Source: Mycolicibacterium sphagni (GTDB lineage Bacteria > Actinomycetota > Actinomycetes > Mycobacteriales > Mycobacteriaceae). From it: a DNA stretch of 64,000 nucleotides. The stretch lies in assembly GCF_013337765.1 (NCBI RefSeq), contig NZ_VBSB01000010.1:372001-436000 (forward strand). The letters are read 5' to 3'. Below are positions 28,456-38,342 of this stretch, one piece after another. Both the position numbers and the translations under genes were made by a program. Position 1 is the stretch's first letter, and each line of letters begins with the position of its first letter. A model generated the notes under the pieces. That model was not told the DNA's origin. It was given only the letters and a program-made list of their open reading frames with translations, and ran no database searches.

Positions 28456-29211
28456 ATGGCTGCTTACGACGCGAAACTACGGGTTTGGCGCGGCGACGAG
28501 GCCGGCGGTGATCTGCAGGACTACACCGTCGAGGTCAACGACGGCGAGGTGGTGCTCGACATCGTCCACCGGCTGCAGGCCACGCAAGCGGGCGACCTCG
28601 CGGTGCGGTGGAACTGCAAGGCCGGTAAGTGCGGTTCGTGTTCCGCCGAGATCAACGGTCGCCCCCGGCTGATGTGTATGACCCGGATGTCGACGTTCGG
28701 CGAGGACGAGGTCGTGACGATCACGCCGCTGCGGACCTTCCCGGTGATGCGAGACCTGGTCACCGACGTCTCCTTCAACTACGAGAAGGCGCGGGAGATC
28801 CCGTCGTTCACTCCCCCGAAGGACCTGCAGCCCGGTGAGTACCGGATGCAGCAGGAGGATGTGAACCGCAGCCAGGAGTTCCGTAAGTGCATCGAGTGCT
28901 TCCTGTGCCAGAACGTGTGCCACGTCAACCGTGACCACGAGGAGAACAAGAAGTCCTTCGCAGGGCCGCGTTACCTGATGCGTCAGGCCGAGCTGTCGAT
29001 GCACCCGCTGGACACCTTGGACCGTCGCAATATGGCCCAGGAAGAAAACGGCCTCGGCTTCTGCAACATCACCAAGTGCTGCACCGAGGTGTGCCCCGAG
29101 CACATCAAGATCACCGACAACGCGCTGATCCCGATGAAGGAGCGCGTGGCCGACGCCAAGTACGACCCGATCGTGTGGCTTGGCAACAAATTGTTCAGAC
29201 GCGACAAGTAA
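28456..29211 (+). CDS. sdhB: Succinate dehydrogenase 1, iron-sulfur subunit
   Basis: A 251-residue Fe-S subunit (Rv0247c type). [2Fe-2S] ligands are Cys54, Cys59, Cys62 and Cys74 (CKAGKCGSC and LMC). The C-terminal clusters are bound by CIECFLCQNVCHV and CTEVCPEHI plus FCNITKCC. It relays electrons from FAD to the membrane quinone site. ATG 28456 follows sdhA after 2 bases; the operon ends at a strong terminator hairpin 6 bases after its stop. Confidence 0.96.
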   Translation: MAAYDAKLRVWRGDEAGGDLQDYTVEVNDGEVVLDIVHRLQATQAGDLAVRWNCKAGKCGSCSAEINGRPRLMCMTRMSTFGEDEVVTITPLRTFPVMRDLVTDVSFNYEKAREIPSFTPPKDLQPGEYRMQQEDVNRSQEFRKCIECFLCQNVCHVNRDHEENKKSFAGPRYLMRQAELSMHPLDTLDRRNMAQEENGLGFCNITKCCTEVCPEHIKITDNALIPMKERVADAKYDPIVWLGNKLFRRDK

Positions 29212-29216
29212 CCCGC

Positions 29217-29274
29217 CGAGCAGACAGAAACTCCCCCGACACGCCCTGTGTTCGGGGGAGTTTCTGTCTGCTCG
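29217..29274 (+). terminator. Perfect 23-bp stem-loop after the sdh operon
   Basis: Arms at 29217-29239 and 29252-29274 are exact reverse complements over 23 bases (outer end CGAGCAGACAGAAACTCC, inner end CCCGA), with a 12-base loop. No T-tract follows. It starts 6 bases after the sdhB stop and is among the strongest secondary-structure signals in the window. Confidence 0.85.
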
Positions 29275-29318
29275 CCATTGAAGGTTCCCATCGGTGTCGA
29301 CGTGGGTAGCCTCGAACC

Positions 29319-29474
29319 ATGGGTAGTGTCCACAGCGTCAACGACATTCGCACGGCGATCCGCGAGCTGTCCGCCCGCGCCGAACTGGCTCTCAAAGAGG
29401 GTCGGCCCGACGACGCGGCCGAGATCGAGCAGCGTATCGCCGCCTATCGCGAAGAACTCGGCGAGAAACCCTGA
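29319..29474 (+). CDS. Small helical protein, 51 residues
   Basis: A short frame (MGSVHSVNDIRTAIREL to EELGEKP) from ATG 29319 to TGA 29474. The sequence is a nearly continuous amphipathic, charged helix pair (IRTAIRELSARAELALKEG, then DDAAEIEQRIAAYREEL), with strong third-position GC bias typical of real genes. No good ribosome site is visible, and it starts 45 bases after the sdh terminator. It could be a small coiled-coil protein. Function unknown. Confidence 0.55.
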   Translation: MGSVHSVNDIRTAIRELSARAELALKEGRPDDAAEIEQRIAAYREELGEKP

Positions 29475-29498
29475 CCCGCGCCGCGGGACCAGGCTGGG

Positions 29499-30059
<561 letters not shown>

Positions 30060-30067
30060 CTAAGGCC

Positions 30068-31780
30068 GTGTCGAACGTTTCCATCCTGTCCGTGCTGCGA
30101 GAACGCGCTGGTGTGACGCCAGACGACGTCGCGTTCACGTTCACCGATTACGACCGGGACTGGAACGGTGTCGCCGAGAGCCTGACCTGGGCACAGCTGT
30201 ACCGCCGCACACTCAACGTCGCGCACGAGATCAGCCGGCACGGTGCACCCGGTGACCGGGCACTGATCATCGCGCCGCAGGGCTTGGCCTACGTGGTCGC
30301 GTTCCTGGGGGCCATGCAGGCCGGTTTCATCGCGGTCCCGCTCTCGGTTCCGGTGCCGGGATCCCATGACGAGCGGGTCAGCGCGGTGGTCACCGATACG
30401 TCGCCGACGGTGGTGCTGACCACCTCCGAGGTGTTCGAAGTCGCCGCGCAGTATGTGGACGACGGCGCCGCCGTGATCGCCACGATCGCGGTGGACACCC
30501 TCGATCTCGATGCGGCCAAAGACGTCGACCCCGGAGTACCCGAGGGACCGGATATCGCGTATCTGCAATACACCTCGGGCTCGACGAGGCTACCGGCCGG
30601 CGTGATGATCTCGCACCGCAACGTGGTCGCGAATTTTGCCCAATTGATGGCCGAATACGTGCCCCACCACGGTGGCAAGTTCCCGCCGGGGACCAGCCTT
30701 GTGTCGTGGCTGCCCTTCTTCCACGACATGGGTCTGATACTCGGGATCGCCGCACCGATCCTCGGCGGGTACCCCGCCGATTTGATGAGCCCGATCGCGT
30801 TCCTGTCCCGCCCGGTGCGATGGCTGCAGGCCATGGCCCGCCAGCCCAGAGCGTGGTCGGGCGCACCGAACTTCGCATTCGACCTGACCGCGCGGCGCGC
30901 CACCGACGACGAATTGGCGGCCCTCGACCTCAGTGGCGTCGTCGGCATCATCAACGGAGCCGAACGCATCCATCCCGAGACCCTGGTCCGATTCAACGAA
31001 CGCCTCGCGCCCAACGGCTTCCGCCCGGAGATGATCGCGCCCTCCTACGGCCTGGCCGAGGCGACGGTCTACGTCACCAGCAGTGCTGCGGACCGCGTGC
31101 CGGAGGTCGCTGAATTCGACCCCGTCGAGCTGTCCCTCGGGACGGCTGTCCCCAAGGCCGGCGGGTCACCGTTGTTGCGGTACCGGCTGCCGGTGTCGCC
31201 ACTGGTGCGGATCGTCGACGCGGACACCTGCGAGCTGTGCCCCGACGGCACCGTCGGCGAGATCTGGACGCACGGCGAGAACGTCTCTGCCGGCTACTGG
31301 CGCAAGCCGGAGCAGACGGGTTCCGCGTTCGGGGCGACGCTGCTCGACCCGCCTGCGGACACCCCGGAGAGTGGCTGGCTGCGGACCGGCGATCAGGGCT
31401 TCGTCTCCGAGGGCGACCTGTTCATCGTGGGCCGCATCAAGGACATGCTGATCGTGCGCGGCCGCAACCACTACTCCGACGACATCGAATCGACGGTGCA
31501 GAAGATCACCCGCGGTCGGGTGGCTGCCATCGCGGTGTCCGACGAGCAGACCGAGACGTTGGTGACGATCGTCGAGCTCAAGAAGCGCGACGATGTCGAC
31601 GAGTACGGACAGGTGAAGAACGATGTGATCGCCGCGATTTCGCGTGCGCACGGCCTGCAGGTCGCCGACATCGTCCTCGTGGAACCGGGGTCCATCCCGA
31701 CCACCACCAGCGGCAAGGTCCGCCGGGCAGCGAGCATCGAGCAGTACCGCCATGGACAGTTCGTTCGGTTGGATGCGTAG
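30068..31780 (+). CDS. fadD23: Fatty-acyl-AMP ligase, FadD23-like (TPP locus)
   Basis: A 570-residue ANL-superfamily ligase of the FAAL kind. YLQYTSGSTRLPAGVMISHRN near 166 replaces the usual GTTGxPKG with the FAAL form GSTRxPxG. SWLPFFHDMGLI is a FAAL hallmark, followed by SYGLAEATVY, WLRTGDQGF, GRIKDMLIVRGRNHYSDDIE and C-terminal TTTSGKVRR with the catalytic Lys. FAALs form acyl-AMP and load it on polyketide synthases rather than CoA. Start GTG 30068. The gap gene follows 11 bases later. FadD23 activates the fatty-acid starter in trehalose polyphleate and sulfolipid pathways; given its neighbours, the former is inferred here. Confidence 0.88.
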   Translation: MSNVSILSVLRERAGVTPDDVAFTFTDYDRDWNGVAESLTWAQLYRRTLNVAHEISRHGAPGDRALIIAPQGLAYVVAFLGAMQAGFIAVPLSVPVPGSHDERVSAVVTDTSPTVVLTTSEVFEVAAQYVDDGAAVIATIAVDTLDLDAAKDVDPGVPEGPDIAYLQYTSGSTRLPAGVMISHRNVVANFAQLMAEYVPHHGGKFPPGTSLVSWLPFFHDMGLILGIAAPILGGYPADLMSPIAFLSRPVRWLQAMARQPRAWSGAPNFAFDLTARRATDDELAALDLSGVVGIINGAERIHPETLVRFNERLAPNGFRPEMIAPSYGLAEATVYVTSSAADRVPEVAEFDPVELSLGTAVPKAGGSPLLRYRLPVSPLVRIVDADTCELCPDGTVGEIWTHGENVSAGYWRKPEQTGSAFGATLLDPPADTPESGWLRTGDQGFVSEGDLFIVGRIKDMLIVRGRNHYSDDIESTVQKITRGRVAAIAVSDEQTETLVTIVELKKRDDVDEYGQVKNDVIAAISRAHGLQVADIVLVEPGSIPTTTSGKVRRAASIEQYRHGQFVRLDA

Positions 31781-31791
31781 CTGATCACCCG

Positions 31792-32427
31792 ATGTGGTTC
31801 ACCCTGTTGGTGATGGCTGTCGCGGTCAGTCTGGAACCGTTTCGTATCGGGATGTCGGTGCTGATGCTGAATCGGCCCCGCCCTCACCTACAGCTGGCCG
31901 CCTTCCTGTGCGGCGGCTTCGCGATGGGGCTGACCGTCGGCGCGGTGGTGCTGTTCGCGCTGGAGTCCCATATCCCGGCGTCGGCTCATTTCACCCTGCC
32001 CAGGGTGCAGATCGTCATCGGTGTGCTGGCCCTGCTGGCGGCGGCGATCCTGGCTGCAACCAAGGGCCGCGACCGCACCCCACCGGCCTGGCTGAGCCGC
32101 CTGCTCGACGGCCAGTCACTGTGGAAGGCCGGGGTGGCCGGCCTGGGCATCGCACTGCCCTCGATCGACTACCTAGCCGCCCTGGCCGTCATCGCCGCAG
32201 GCGCGGCCGCCCCGGCCGTCCGGTTCGGGGCGTTGGTGACGTTCAACGTGGTGGCGTTCGCGCTGGTGGAGATTCCGCTGCTGGCCTACCTGGTGGCGCC
32301 GCAACGTACCCGCGCGGCGATGACCGCATTGCACGGTTGGGTTCGTACCCGGCGCCGGCGCGAGGTCGCGGTGCTGCTCGCCGTCGTCGGTGTCGTGCTC
32401 CTGACGGCGGGTCTGCTCGGCGCCTGA
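31792..32427 (+). CDS. gap: Gap-like small membrane protein (glycolipid export partner)
   Basis: A 211-residue integral membrane protein with about six helices: MWFTLLVMAVAVSLEPFRIGMSVLMLNRPRP at the N terminus, LAAFLCGGFAMGLTVGAVVLFALES, IVIGVLALLAAAILAATKGR, GLGIALPSIDYLAALAVIAAG, VTFNVVAFALVEIPLLAYLVAP and a final helix. This is the layout of Gap (GPL addressing protein) and Sap, which help move glycolipids to the surface together with MmpL proteins. ATG 31792 is 11 bases after fadD23. Its stop lies 2 bases from the stop of the convergent PE-PPE-type gene. Confidence 0.82.
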   Translation: MWFTLLVMAVAVSLEPFRIGMSVLMLNRPRPHLQLAAFLCGGFAMGLTVGAVVLFALESHIPASAHFTLPRVQIVIGVLALLAAAILAATKGRDRTPPAWLSRLLDGQSLWKAGVAGLGIALPSIDYLAALAVIAAGAAAPAVRFGALVTFNVVAFALVEIPLLAYLVAPQRTRAAMTALHGWVRTRRRREVAVLLAVVGVVLLTAGLLGA

Positions 32428-32429
32428 GA

Positions 32430-33548
32430 TCAGTGCGCGCTTGGGCCGTGATCCAACACGTACTGGAAGCCGGCCATCAGCTGCGAAATCGGATCGGTGC
32501 CGCCGCCGAAGGCGGCCTGAGTGGCGGGCGCGGTGACCTCCGCGGGGTCGTAGCCGTGTACCGGATCCACCTCGATCGGCGCGGTCAGCGGGTCGTCGTT
32601 ACGCGAATAGCCGGCATCCACTGAGGGTTTCAGCACCGCGTCCAACTTGTTGAGAGTGGCGTCGTCCACCCCGAGATACTTGAACGGCAACACCAGCGGT
32701 AGATGCTGCTCGGGGATCAGGTACGTGGTGGTCTTGGCACCCCTGGAGTTCACCGTCGTCGCGATGTTCTGCGGCGGAACCATGCTCGGGTTGGTGAACG
32801 CGACGGCCGTGTGTCCGGTCGCCAGTCCCACGACCGCATTGGCCACCGACATCCAGTTGTCTTGCCGGTCCGGCCAATCCGCGATGCTGTCGTAAGCAGA
32901 CACGAAGCGGTAGGAGTCGTACTGGCTGTCGATCTGGGGCGGCATCCGGTAGTCCAGGGACGGTACGACACTGCCCACCGGGAAGTTCTGGGCCAGGAAG
33001 CCCGCGCCGAAGGCATGGGGTGCGACCGGGTCGCCATAGGTGGCGAACGACAACTGATCTGGCGGCGGGGCGTTCGGATCGGTGGCCAGCCGGTTCTGCA
33101 CGGCGTTGAGCACCATCGCACCCTCGGACAGCCCGATCGCGGTACCAGTCCCGCCGGCCTGGATCGCGCGGATGACGTTGCCTTCACCTTCGTCCACCGA
33201 CTCGCCGATACTCGGGCCGTCGATGCCAAGGCCGGGGAAGTTGTCGTCCAGCCTGCCGATACCGGGGAACAGACGCTCCAGGGTGTGACCCTGGACCTGC
33301 CCGGCAGGGTAGTCGACGATCTGGCGGTCCAGGCCGGGGAACCAGTCCGCTCCGGTGCGGCGAATGTACTCGTCGTAGGGAATGCCGAGGACGTGGGCGC
33401 CGCCGAGTGCATAGCCCCGGCCCGGCGTGCCGATCGGCGTGGGCCCGTCGTTGTTCGGCTGACCCGGCGACGGCTGATCGGCGGCCGCGATTCCGCCGGT
33501 GGCACACAGGGTCAACAGCGTGGTTGCCGTGGCGAGTAGCTTTTTCAT
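32430..33548 (-). CDS. Secreted PE-PPE-domain serine hydrolase/acyltransferase (TPP 'PE')
   Basis: A 372-residue exported alpha/beta-hydrolase. The signal peptide is [23 protein letters not shown]; the mature protein begins near residue 24. The nucleophile elbow GLSEG (139-143, Ser141) follows a PE-PPE-type core ([43 protein letters not shown]). In the known TPP locus the equivalent protein performs the final transfers of phleic acids onto diacyltrehalose outside the membrane; that role is inferred from position and fold. The ATG overlaps the mmpL10 stop (ATGA), making papA3-mmpL10-PE one minus-strand operon. Confidence 0.85.
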   Translation of the reverse strand: MKKLLATATTLLTLCATGGIAAADQPSPGQPNNDGPTPIGTPGRGYALGGAHVLGIPYDEYIRRTGADWFPGLDRQIVDYPAGQVQGHTLERLFPGIGRLDDNFPGLGIDGPSIGESVDEGEGNVIRAIQAGGTGTAIGLSEGAMVLNAVQNRLATDPNAPPPDQLSFATYGDPVAPHAFGAGFLAQNFPVGSVVPSLDYRMPPQIDSQYDSYRFVSAYDSIADWPDRQDNWMSVANAVVGLATGHTAVAFTNPSMVPPQNIATTVNSRGAKTTTYLIPEQHLPLVLPFKYLGVDDATLNKLDAVLKPSVDAGYSRNDDPLTAPIEVDPVHGYDPAEVTAPATQAAFGGGTDPISQLMAGFQYVLDHGPSAH

Positions 33549-36520
33549 GCCTTACTTCCCTGCGATGTCATGCGTGACGGCCACCAGTTCGCCTTCCCGA
33601 CCAGGGTAGCCATGGCGGGCACCGTGACGGTCCGGACCAGGAATGTGTCCAGCAGGATTCCGACACCGATGACGAACCCTCCCTGCACCACGGTACCGAT
33701 GCTGGAGAACAGCAGGCCCCACATCGATGCCGCGAAGATCAGACCTGCCGCGGTGATGACACCGCCGGTCGACGAGAGCGTCCGGATGACGCCGTAGCGC
33801 GTGCCGCCGAACGACTCGTCCCGCAATCGTGACGCGAACAGCAGGTTGTAGTCGGCACCGACGGCGACCAGCACCACGAACGCCAGCGGCGGCACCGTCC
33901 AGTGCAGGTGTTGTCCGAAGAGGTACTGGAACACCAGGACGCCGATGCCCAGCGCCGCGAAGTACGAAAGCACCACGGACCCAACCAGATACAGCGGCGC
34001 AATGATCGCGCGCAACAGCAACATCAGCGTCAGCAGCACCACGATCATGGTGACGGCGATGATGAACCGGATGTCCTTCTGGTAGTAGTCGCGGGTGTCC
34101 CGCAGCGCGGCGGGATAACCGCCCATCGAGATCGTGGCGTCCGACAGGCTGGTGTTGGGCTGCGCACTGCGCGCGGCGTCGCTGATCGCATTGACCTGAT
34201 CCATCGCCGCGGCGCTGAACGGATCGAGTTTGGTGAGCACGAGATAGCGCACCGAGTGCCCGTCGGGCGAGATGAACATCCGGGACGCCATCTTGAAGTC
34301 CGGCAGGTTGAGGACTTCGGGCGGAATGTTGAATCCCGCCATCGCGGGGCTTGCGGCGTCCTGCTTCATCGACAACAGGAACGCCGCGGCCTGATCGAGG
34401 CCGGTGCGCATGAGTTGGATCTGGTCGACGACCTGGTCCACACCGGTGGCGACGTCCCGGCTCCCGCTGGCAGCGCGATCAGCGCCCTGCCGGAGTTTGG
34501 TGGTGCTGGCCTTCGCACCGCCGGGTGAGTCCAGCCCCATGGTGTGCATGACCCTGGTCAGCCTGCCGAAGGCCTCACTGAGCTGGTGCAGGGTCGCGTC
34601 CAGGGACTGCTTGTCCTGCATCGACTGCAATTGTCCTGCCAGAGAATTGATCTCGTCGAGAGTTCCGTCGTTGCGCGCGTCGACCAGTGCCTGAAAATGG
34701 CCGCGGGTCTCGGCGCACGAGGGGTCGAGATCGCAGACTGCGTTGCCGTGGAGTGCCACCAGAACCGGCCCCACCCAGGCGAACATGTCTCTGGCCGCGG
34801 TGAAGCTCACGCCCATCGAATTGCCCAGCCGGTTGACCGCGTTCACGAGCTTGGCAGCGACTTCGACGTTCTTGACCAGTGTGTCACCGCTGTATTGGCT
34901 CTTGATCGCCGCGAATGCGTCGACCACGCCCGCAACGCTGGTGGCAATCTGACTGACCTGGCCGCGCACATCGCCGAGGTTGTTCGCGAGCGTGTTGGCC
35001 CCGCCGGCAAGCCGATTGAGGTCGTTCATGTTGGCGGCGATCATCGCCGCGCCGTTGCCCAGCTGATTGCCGACCAGGCCCGCTTGATACGTGGCTCGAA
35101 ACTCCTGCGGCACTGATCCGGTCGGTCGGGTGATACCGCTGACCAACGCGATGTTCGGCAGCTGACTGATGCGCTCGGCCAGCTGTTCCAGATCCGCGAG
35201 AGCCTGCGGGCTGCGCAGGTCACGCGGCGAGCGGATCAGGACGTAGGAGGGGATGGACTGGTTGAGGTCGAAATGGCGTTCCAGCGCGGTGTAGCCGACC
35301 GAGCTGGGGTCCGACGCGGCCACCGCCTTGCGATCGTCGTAGTTGTATTTCGCCAAGCTCACACAGCTGGCGAGCAGAATCAGGATCAGCACGCTGGCCA
35401 CCAGATGCACCCGTGGTCGGCGCACGATGCGGATGCCCGACCGTCGCCACCATCTGGCGGTCAGCTCGCGCCGCGGCGTGATCCAGCCGCGCGGCCCGGC
35501 GACCGCGATGACGGCCGGCAACAGCGTGAGCGCGGCCAGGTACGCAACTCCGACCCCGATCGCCGATGACACACCGACGGTGGAGAACACCCCCATCTTG
35601 GCGAAGCTGATCCCGAGGAAGGTGACACCGATGGTGGCCGCGGACGCGGTGATCACCTTGCCCACCGAGCCCAGTGCCTGCCGTACCGCAACGTCGGAGC
35701 TTTCACCGAGTCGCACGTAGTCGTGATAGCGGCTGATCAAAAAGACGGCGTAATCCGTTCCGGCACCGGCGATCATCGCGCTCAGGAGAATGATGGCCTG
35801 GTTGGATACCCCCAGCCCGGTCAGATTGGACAGGCCCGCGACCACGGACTGCGCGATCACCAGGGATATCCCGATTCCGATCAAGGGCAACAGCATGGTG
35901 ATCGGGTTGCGGTACACCAGCAGCAGCACGACGAGAACCAGGATGCCGATCGCGAGTTCGATTGGCAGCCGGTCTCGTTCGCCGGCGACGGTCAGATCGG
36001 CCACGGTGGCCGCCGGCCCCGTCAGGTGTACTTCCAGCGGGCTGCCCGCGGTGTTCTGTTTGACGAAATTGGCGACCCGCTTGTACGCGTCATAGGACTG
36101 CGGGGTGCCCAAGGCCCCGGCCAGCCCCACCGGCACGACCCAGGACTTATTGTCCTTACTCGTCAAAAATGAACGCAGCGCGGGTGTTTCGACAAAGTCC
36201 TGCAGCATCACGACGTCGTGCTGGTCGTCGCGAAGCGCGCCCACCAGCTTGCGATAGGTCACTTCGTGCGCCGGGCTGAGGCCGCGCTCGTCGGTCAGGA
36301 CCACCAGAAGCAGATCGTCGCCGCCCGGTTCCTTGAACGCTTCGGTCATCTGCCGGGCCGCGACGCTGGACGGAGCGTCGCCGGGCAGCATGGCCAGCGG
36401 GTGCTTCTGGGCCATGTCGTTCAGGCTCGGGAACGTCAGCGGTAGCGCCACCGCCAACGCCACCCAGAGCCCGATCACTGCCCAGGGCCACCGCACTACA
36501 AAATCGGCTAGCCGTCGCAC
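33545..36520 (-). CDS. mmpL10: MmpL-family glycolipid exporter, MmpL10-like (TPP locus)
   Basis: A 991-residue RND transporter starting at GTG 36520 (GAGG upstream). It has an N-terminal helix, a first periplasmic domain (about 35-190), five helices with [17 protein letters not shown] (Asp-Tyr proton pair), a large second periplasmic domain (about 410-750) with helical stretches and a CDLDPSC pair, and a final bundle with [13 protein letters not shown]. Unlike the MmpL4/5-type gene at 21379 it has no MmpS partner, as expected for lipid-exporting MmpLs that work with Gap. In the TPP pathway MmpL10 moves diacyltrehalose across the membrane. It lies 60 bases after papA3. Confidence 0.9.
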   Translation of the reverse strand: MRRLADFVVRWPWAVIGLWVALAVALPLTFPSLNDMAQKHPLAMLPGDAPSSVAARQMTEAFKEPGGDDLLLVVLTDERGLSPAHEVTYRKLVGALRDDQHDVVMLQDFVETPALRSFLTSKDNKSWVVPVGLAGALGTPQSYDAYKRVANFVKQNTAGSPLEVHLTGPAATVADLTVAGERDRLPIELAIGILVLVVLLLVYRNPITMLLPLIGIGISLVIAQSVVAGLSNLTGLGVSNQAIILLSAMIAGAGTDYAVFLISRYHDYVRLGESSDVAVRQALGSVGKVITASAATIGVTFLGISFAKMGVFSTVGVSSAIGVGVAYLAALTLLPAVIAVAGPRGWITPRRELTARWWRRSGIRIVRRPRVHLVASVLILILLASCVSLAKYNYDDRKAVAASDPSSVGYTALERHFDLNQSIPSYVLIRSPRDLRSPQALADLEQLAERISQLPNIALVSGITRPTGSVPQEFRATYQAGLVGNQLGNGAAMIAANMNDLNRLAGGANTLANNLGDVRGQVSQIATSVAGVVDAFAAIKSQYSGDTLVKNVEVAAKLVNAVNRLGNSMGVSFTAARDMFAWVGPVLVALHGNAVCDLDPSCAETRGHFQALVDARNDGTLDEINSLAGQLQSMQDKQSLDATLHQLSEAFGRLTRVMHTMGLDSPGGAKASTTKLRQGADRAASGSRDVATGVDQVVDQIQLMRTGLDQAAAFLLSMKQDAASPAMAGFNIPPEVLNLPDFKMASRMFISPDGHSVRYLVLTKLDPFSAAAMDQVNAISDAARSAQPNTSLSDATISMGGYPAALRDTRDYYQKDIRFIIAVTMIVVLLTLMLLLRAIIAPLYLVGSVVLSYFAALGIGVLVFQYLFGQHLHWTVPPLAFVVLVAVGADYNLLFASRLRDESFGGTRYGVIRTLSSTGGVITAAGLIFAASMWGLLFSSIGTVVQGGFVIGVGILLDTFLVRTVTVPAMATLVGKANWWPSRMTSQGSKA

Positions 36521-36580
36521 TGTGGCCTCATCCGCGCTGCCCTCACCTGTGTTCCGTGAGGTCTCGCTACTCGCAAGTCG

Positions 36581-37990
36581 TCACCAATGCCCGCCGTCGG
36601 CGATCCGACCGCACACCGATTTCATCGCTGATATGTACCGGGCGACCGATTTCTGGGCGATCGGGTTGTCCGGAAACATCACCGCCATCGCGGTACCGGC
36701 CTCGTACCGGAAAATATAGATCGTCAGCTGGTAGGAGAATCGTCCGTCCGAATAAATGCCGATATTGTTCGAATAGCCCATATCAGCGGCGGCGAGCACG
36801 GCGTTCAGGGGTGCGGCGCCGCCGTGCAGGAAGTTCGAGACCGGAAAGTTCGGCCGCGGCTTGTCCAACCACGGCGCCAACTCGAGCACGCGGTAGTACG
36901 GGACCCTCGCCAGACTCAGACCGGTATCGAATGACGTCTGCGCCGCCCAAGCGGCTTCACCGAACGACGTCGCGGCGATCGGGACGGTGATCGGGACCAG
37001 GCCGGTGAACCAGCCCTGCGTCGTGAAGTTGTCGGTCGTCCTGCGGGTGTCTCGCGGGGTGAGTCCGTAATAGGTTGCCGCACCGGTCAATTCATGGTCC
37101 ACCATGGCGGTGCAAGCGAACAGACCGCCGACGTAGCGGACACCGGCCGCCGTGCAGGCCGCTTCGAATCTCGCGGTCTGTTCAGCATCCATCAGCATCT
37201 CGCCGACCATGTCGGCGACCGTCGGTTCCAGCGGGTTGCCTAGGGGCAGCGGAAACTCCGGCAGCGTGCCGTTGTTGTTCTCGGCAAACTCGATCCAGGC
37301 GCGAACCTCCGGCGAATCGACGGTCAAATCCGCTGTGGACTGGTGCTCCTGGAGACAGAAATCGTCGAAGCTGCCCGCCTCGGGCAGGGCCATCGGTTGC
37401 CCGGTCATCGTCAACGACGTGTACATGCCGTGGGCCTCGAGCATGGTGATCCCGATGAGCGCCGCGTCCCCGTGGACGTGGTCGATGCTGGCATAGAAAT
37501 CGAAGTGATCCGCACTCTGGACCACCCCGAAGGAAAAACAGCCCCATTCCAGCGGAGTCGGAATATCGACAATGTGTTTACGCGCGTCTTCGGCGGCCAT
37601 TTCACCGAAATCAACGGGCTCGAATTCAATATCGGCGGCGTCCGAGATTGTCCGCCTGACAATATCGTCGGATCCCGAATACTCGAACCAACTCCGATAG
37701 GTGTCATGGCGGCGCAGGTAGGCGTTCAATGCGTGATTCATGGCAGAGACATCGCACTGACCAGGCACTTCGCAGGTCGCAATAATCTGCCGCGAATAGT
37801 CCAGCCCGGCGGCGTCCTGTTCGTAAACGCCACGAATATGTTGGCCCTGCATATAGCTGACGGGCACCGAGCTGACCGGCGCTTGCCGAGCCTTCTCCGT
37901 CGCCGCATTTGTCGGGCGCCAGGAGATCACCACACCGGGGCTCGGCGACCAATCATCGATTGTGCCGATAGAAATCTTCCCGATATGCAA
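36581..37990 (-). CDS. papA3: Polyketide-associated acyltransferase PapA3-like (TPP locus)
   Basis: A 469-residue PapA acyltransferase. TTG 37990 is chosen because GGGAGGGG lies 5 bases upstream and the protein then begins LHIGKISIGTIDDWSPSPG, like other Pap proteins; an ATG at 38056 would add 22 unrelated residues. The HxxxD catalytic motif is His171-x3-Asp175 (DHVHGD). The second conserved region TTDNFTTQGWFTGLVPITVPI is present. PapA3 esterifies trehalose with fatty acids to give diacyltrehalose. First gene of a minus-strand operon with mmpL10 and the PE-PPE-type enzyme, divergent from pks. Confidence 0.88.
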   Translation of the reverse strand: MHIGKISIGTIDDWSPSPGVVISWRPTNAATEKARQAPVSSVPVSYMQGQHIRGVYEQDAAGLDYSRQIIATCEVPGQCDVSAMNHALNAYLRRHDTYRSWFEYSGSDDIVRRTISDAADIEFEPVDFGEMAAEDARKHIVDIPTPLEWGCFSFGVVQSADHFDFYASIDHVHGDAALIGITMLEAHGMYTSLTMTGQPMALPEAGSFDDFCLQEHQSTADLTVDSPEVRAWIEFAENNNGTLPEFPLPLGNPLEPTVADMVGEMLMDAEQTARFEAACTAAGVRYVGGLFACTAMVDHELTGAATYYGLTPRDTRRTTDNFTTQGWFTGLVPITVPIAATSFGEAAWAAQTSFDTGLSLARVPYYRVLELAPWLDKPRPNFPVSNFLHGGAAPLNAVLAAADMGYSNNIGIYSDGRFSYQLTIYIFRYEAGTAMAVMFPDNPIAQKSVARYISAMKSVCGRIADGGHW

Positions 37991-38342
37991 TATTCCCCTC
38001 CCGGGTCTGAACCGATACGGCCGGGGGACCGGCAACGCTGGTGGCCTGACCAACATAGCGCCTACGGCTGAGACGGTCGTCGACAGACCCGATAGGCCAG
38101 CTCAGGGGTGGTAGCGAGGGCCGGTTGAGGTCGCCGTGCGGCTAGCTATGGGGACACTGTGTGCGGCACCCGAAAACGCGTCGTTCAGCAACGCACATGT
38201 AATACTGGCCCCCGGGAGATGAGCCGGCCGTCGCTGTCGGGAGATGACCGGGCCGTGGCCGTTCGGAAGTTAATCCTGGGCCTGACGTGGTCTCCCGGAG
38301 TGGATCGTTGTTTTACCGGCCCGACGCGGAGAGCACAACCTG
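37991..38342. other. 352-bp divergent intergenic region with a direct repeat
   Basis: The gap between papA3 and pks has no gene. It contains a two-copy direct repeat, GGGAGATGAGCCGGCCGT at 38214-38231 and GGGAGATGACCGGGCCGT at 38239-38256 (16 of 18 identical, spaced 25 bases, about 100 bases before pks). This could bind a regulator of the TPP genes. No convincing -35/-10 pair was identified for pks. Confidence 0.5.
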
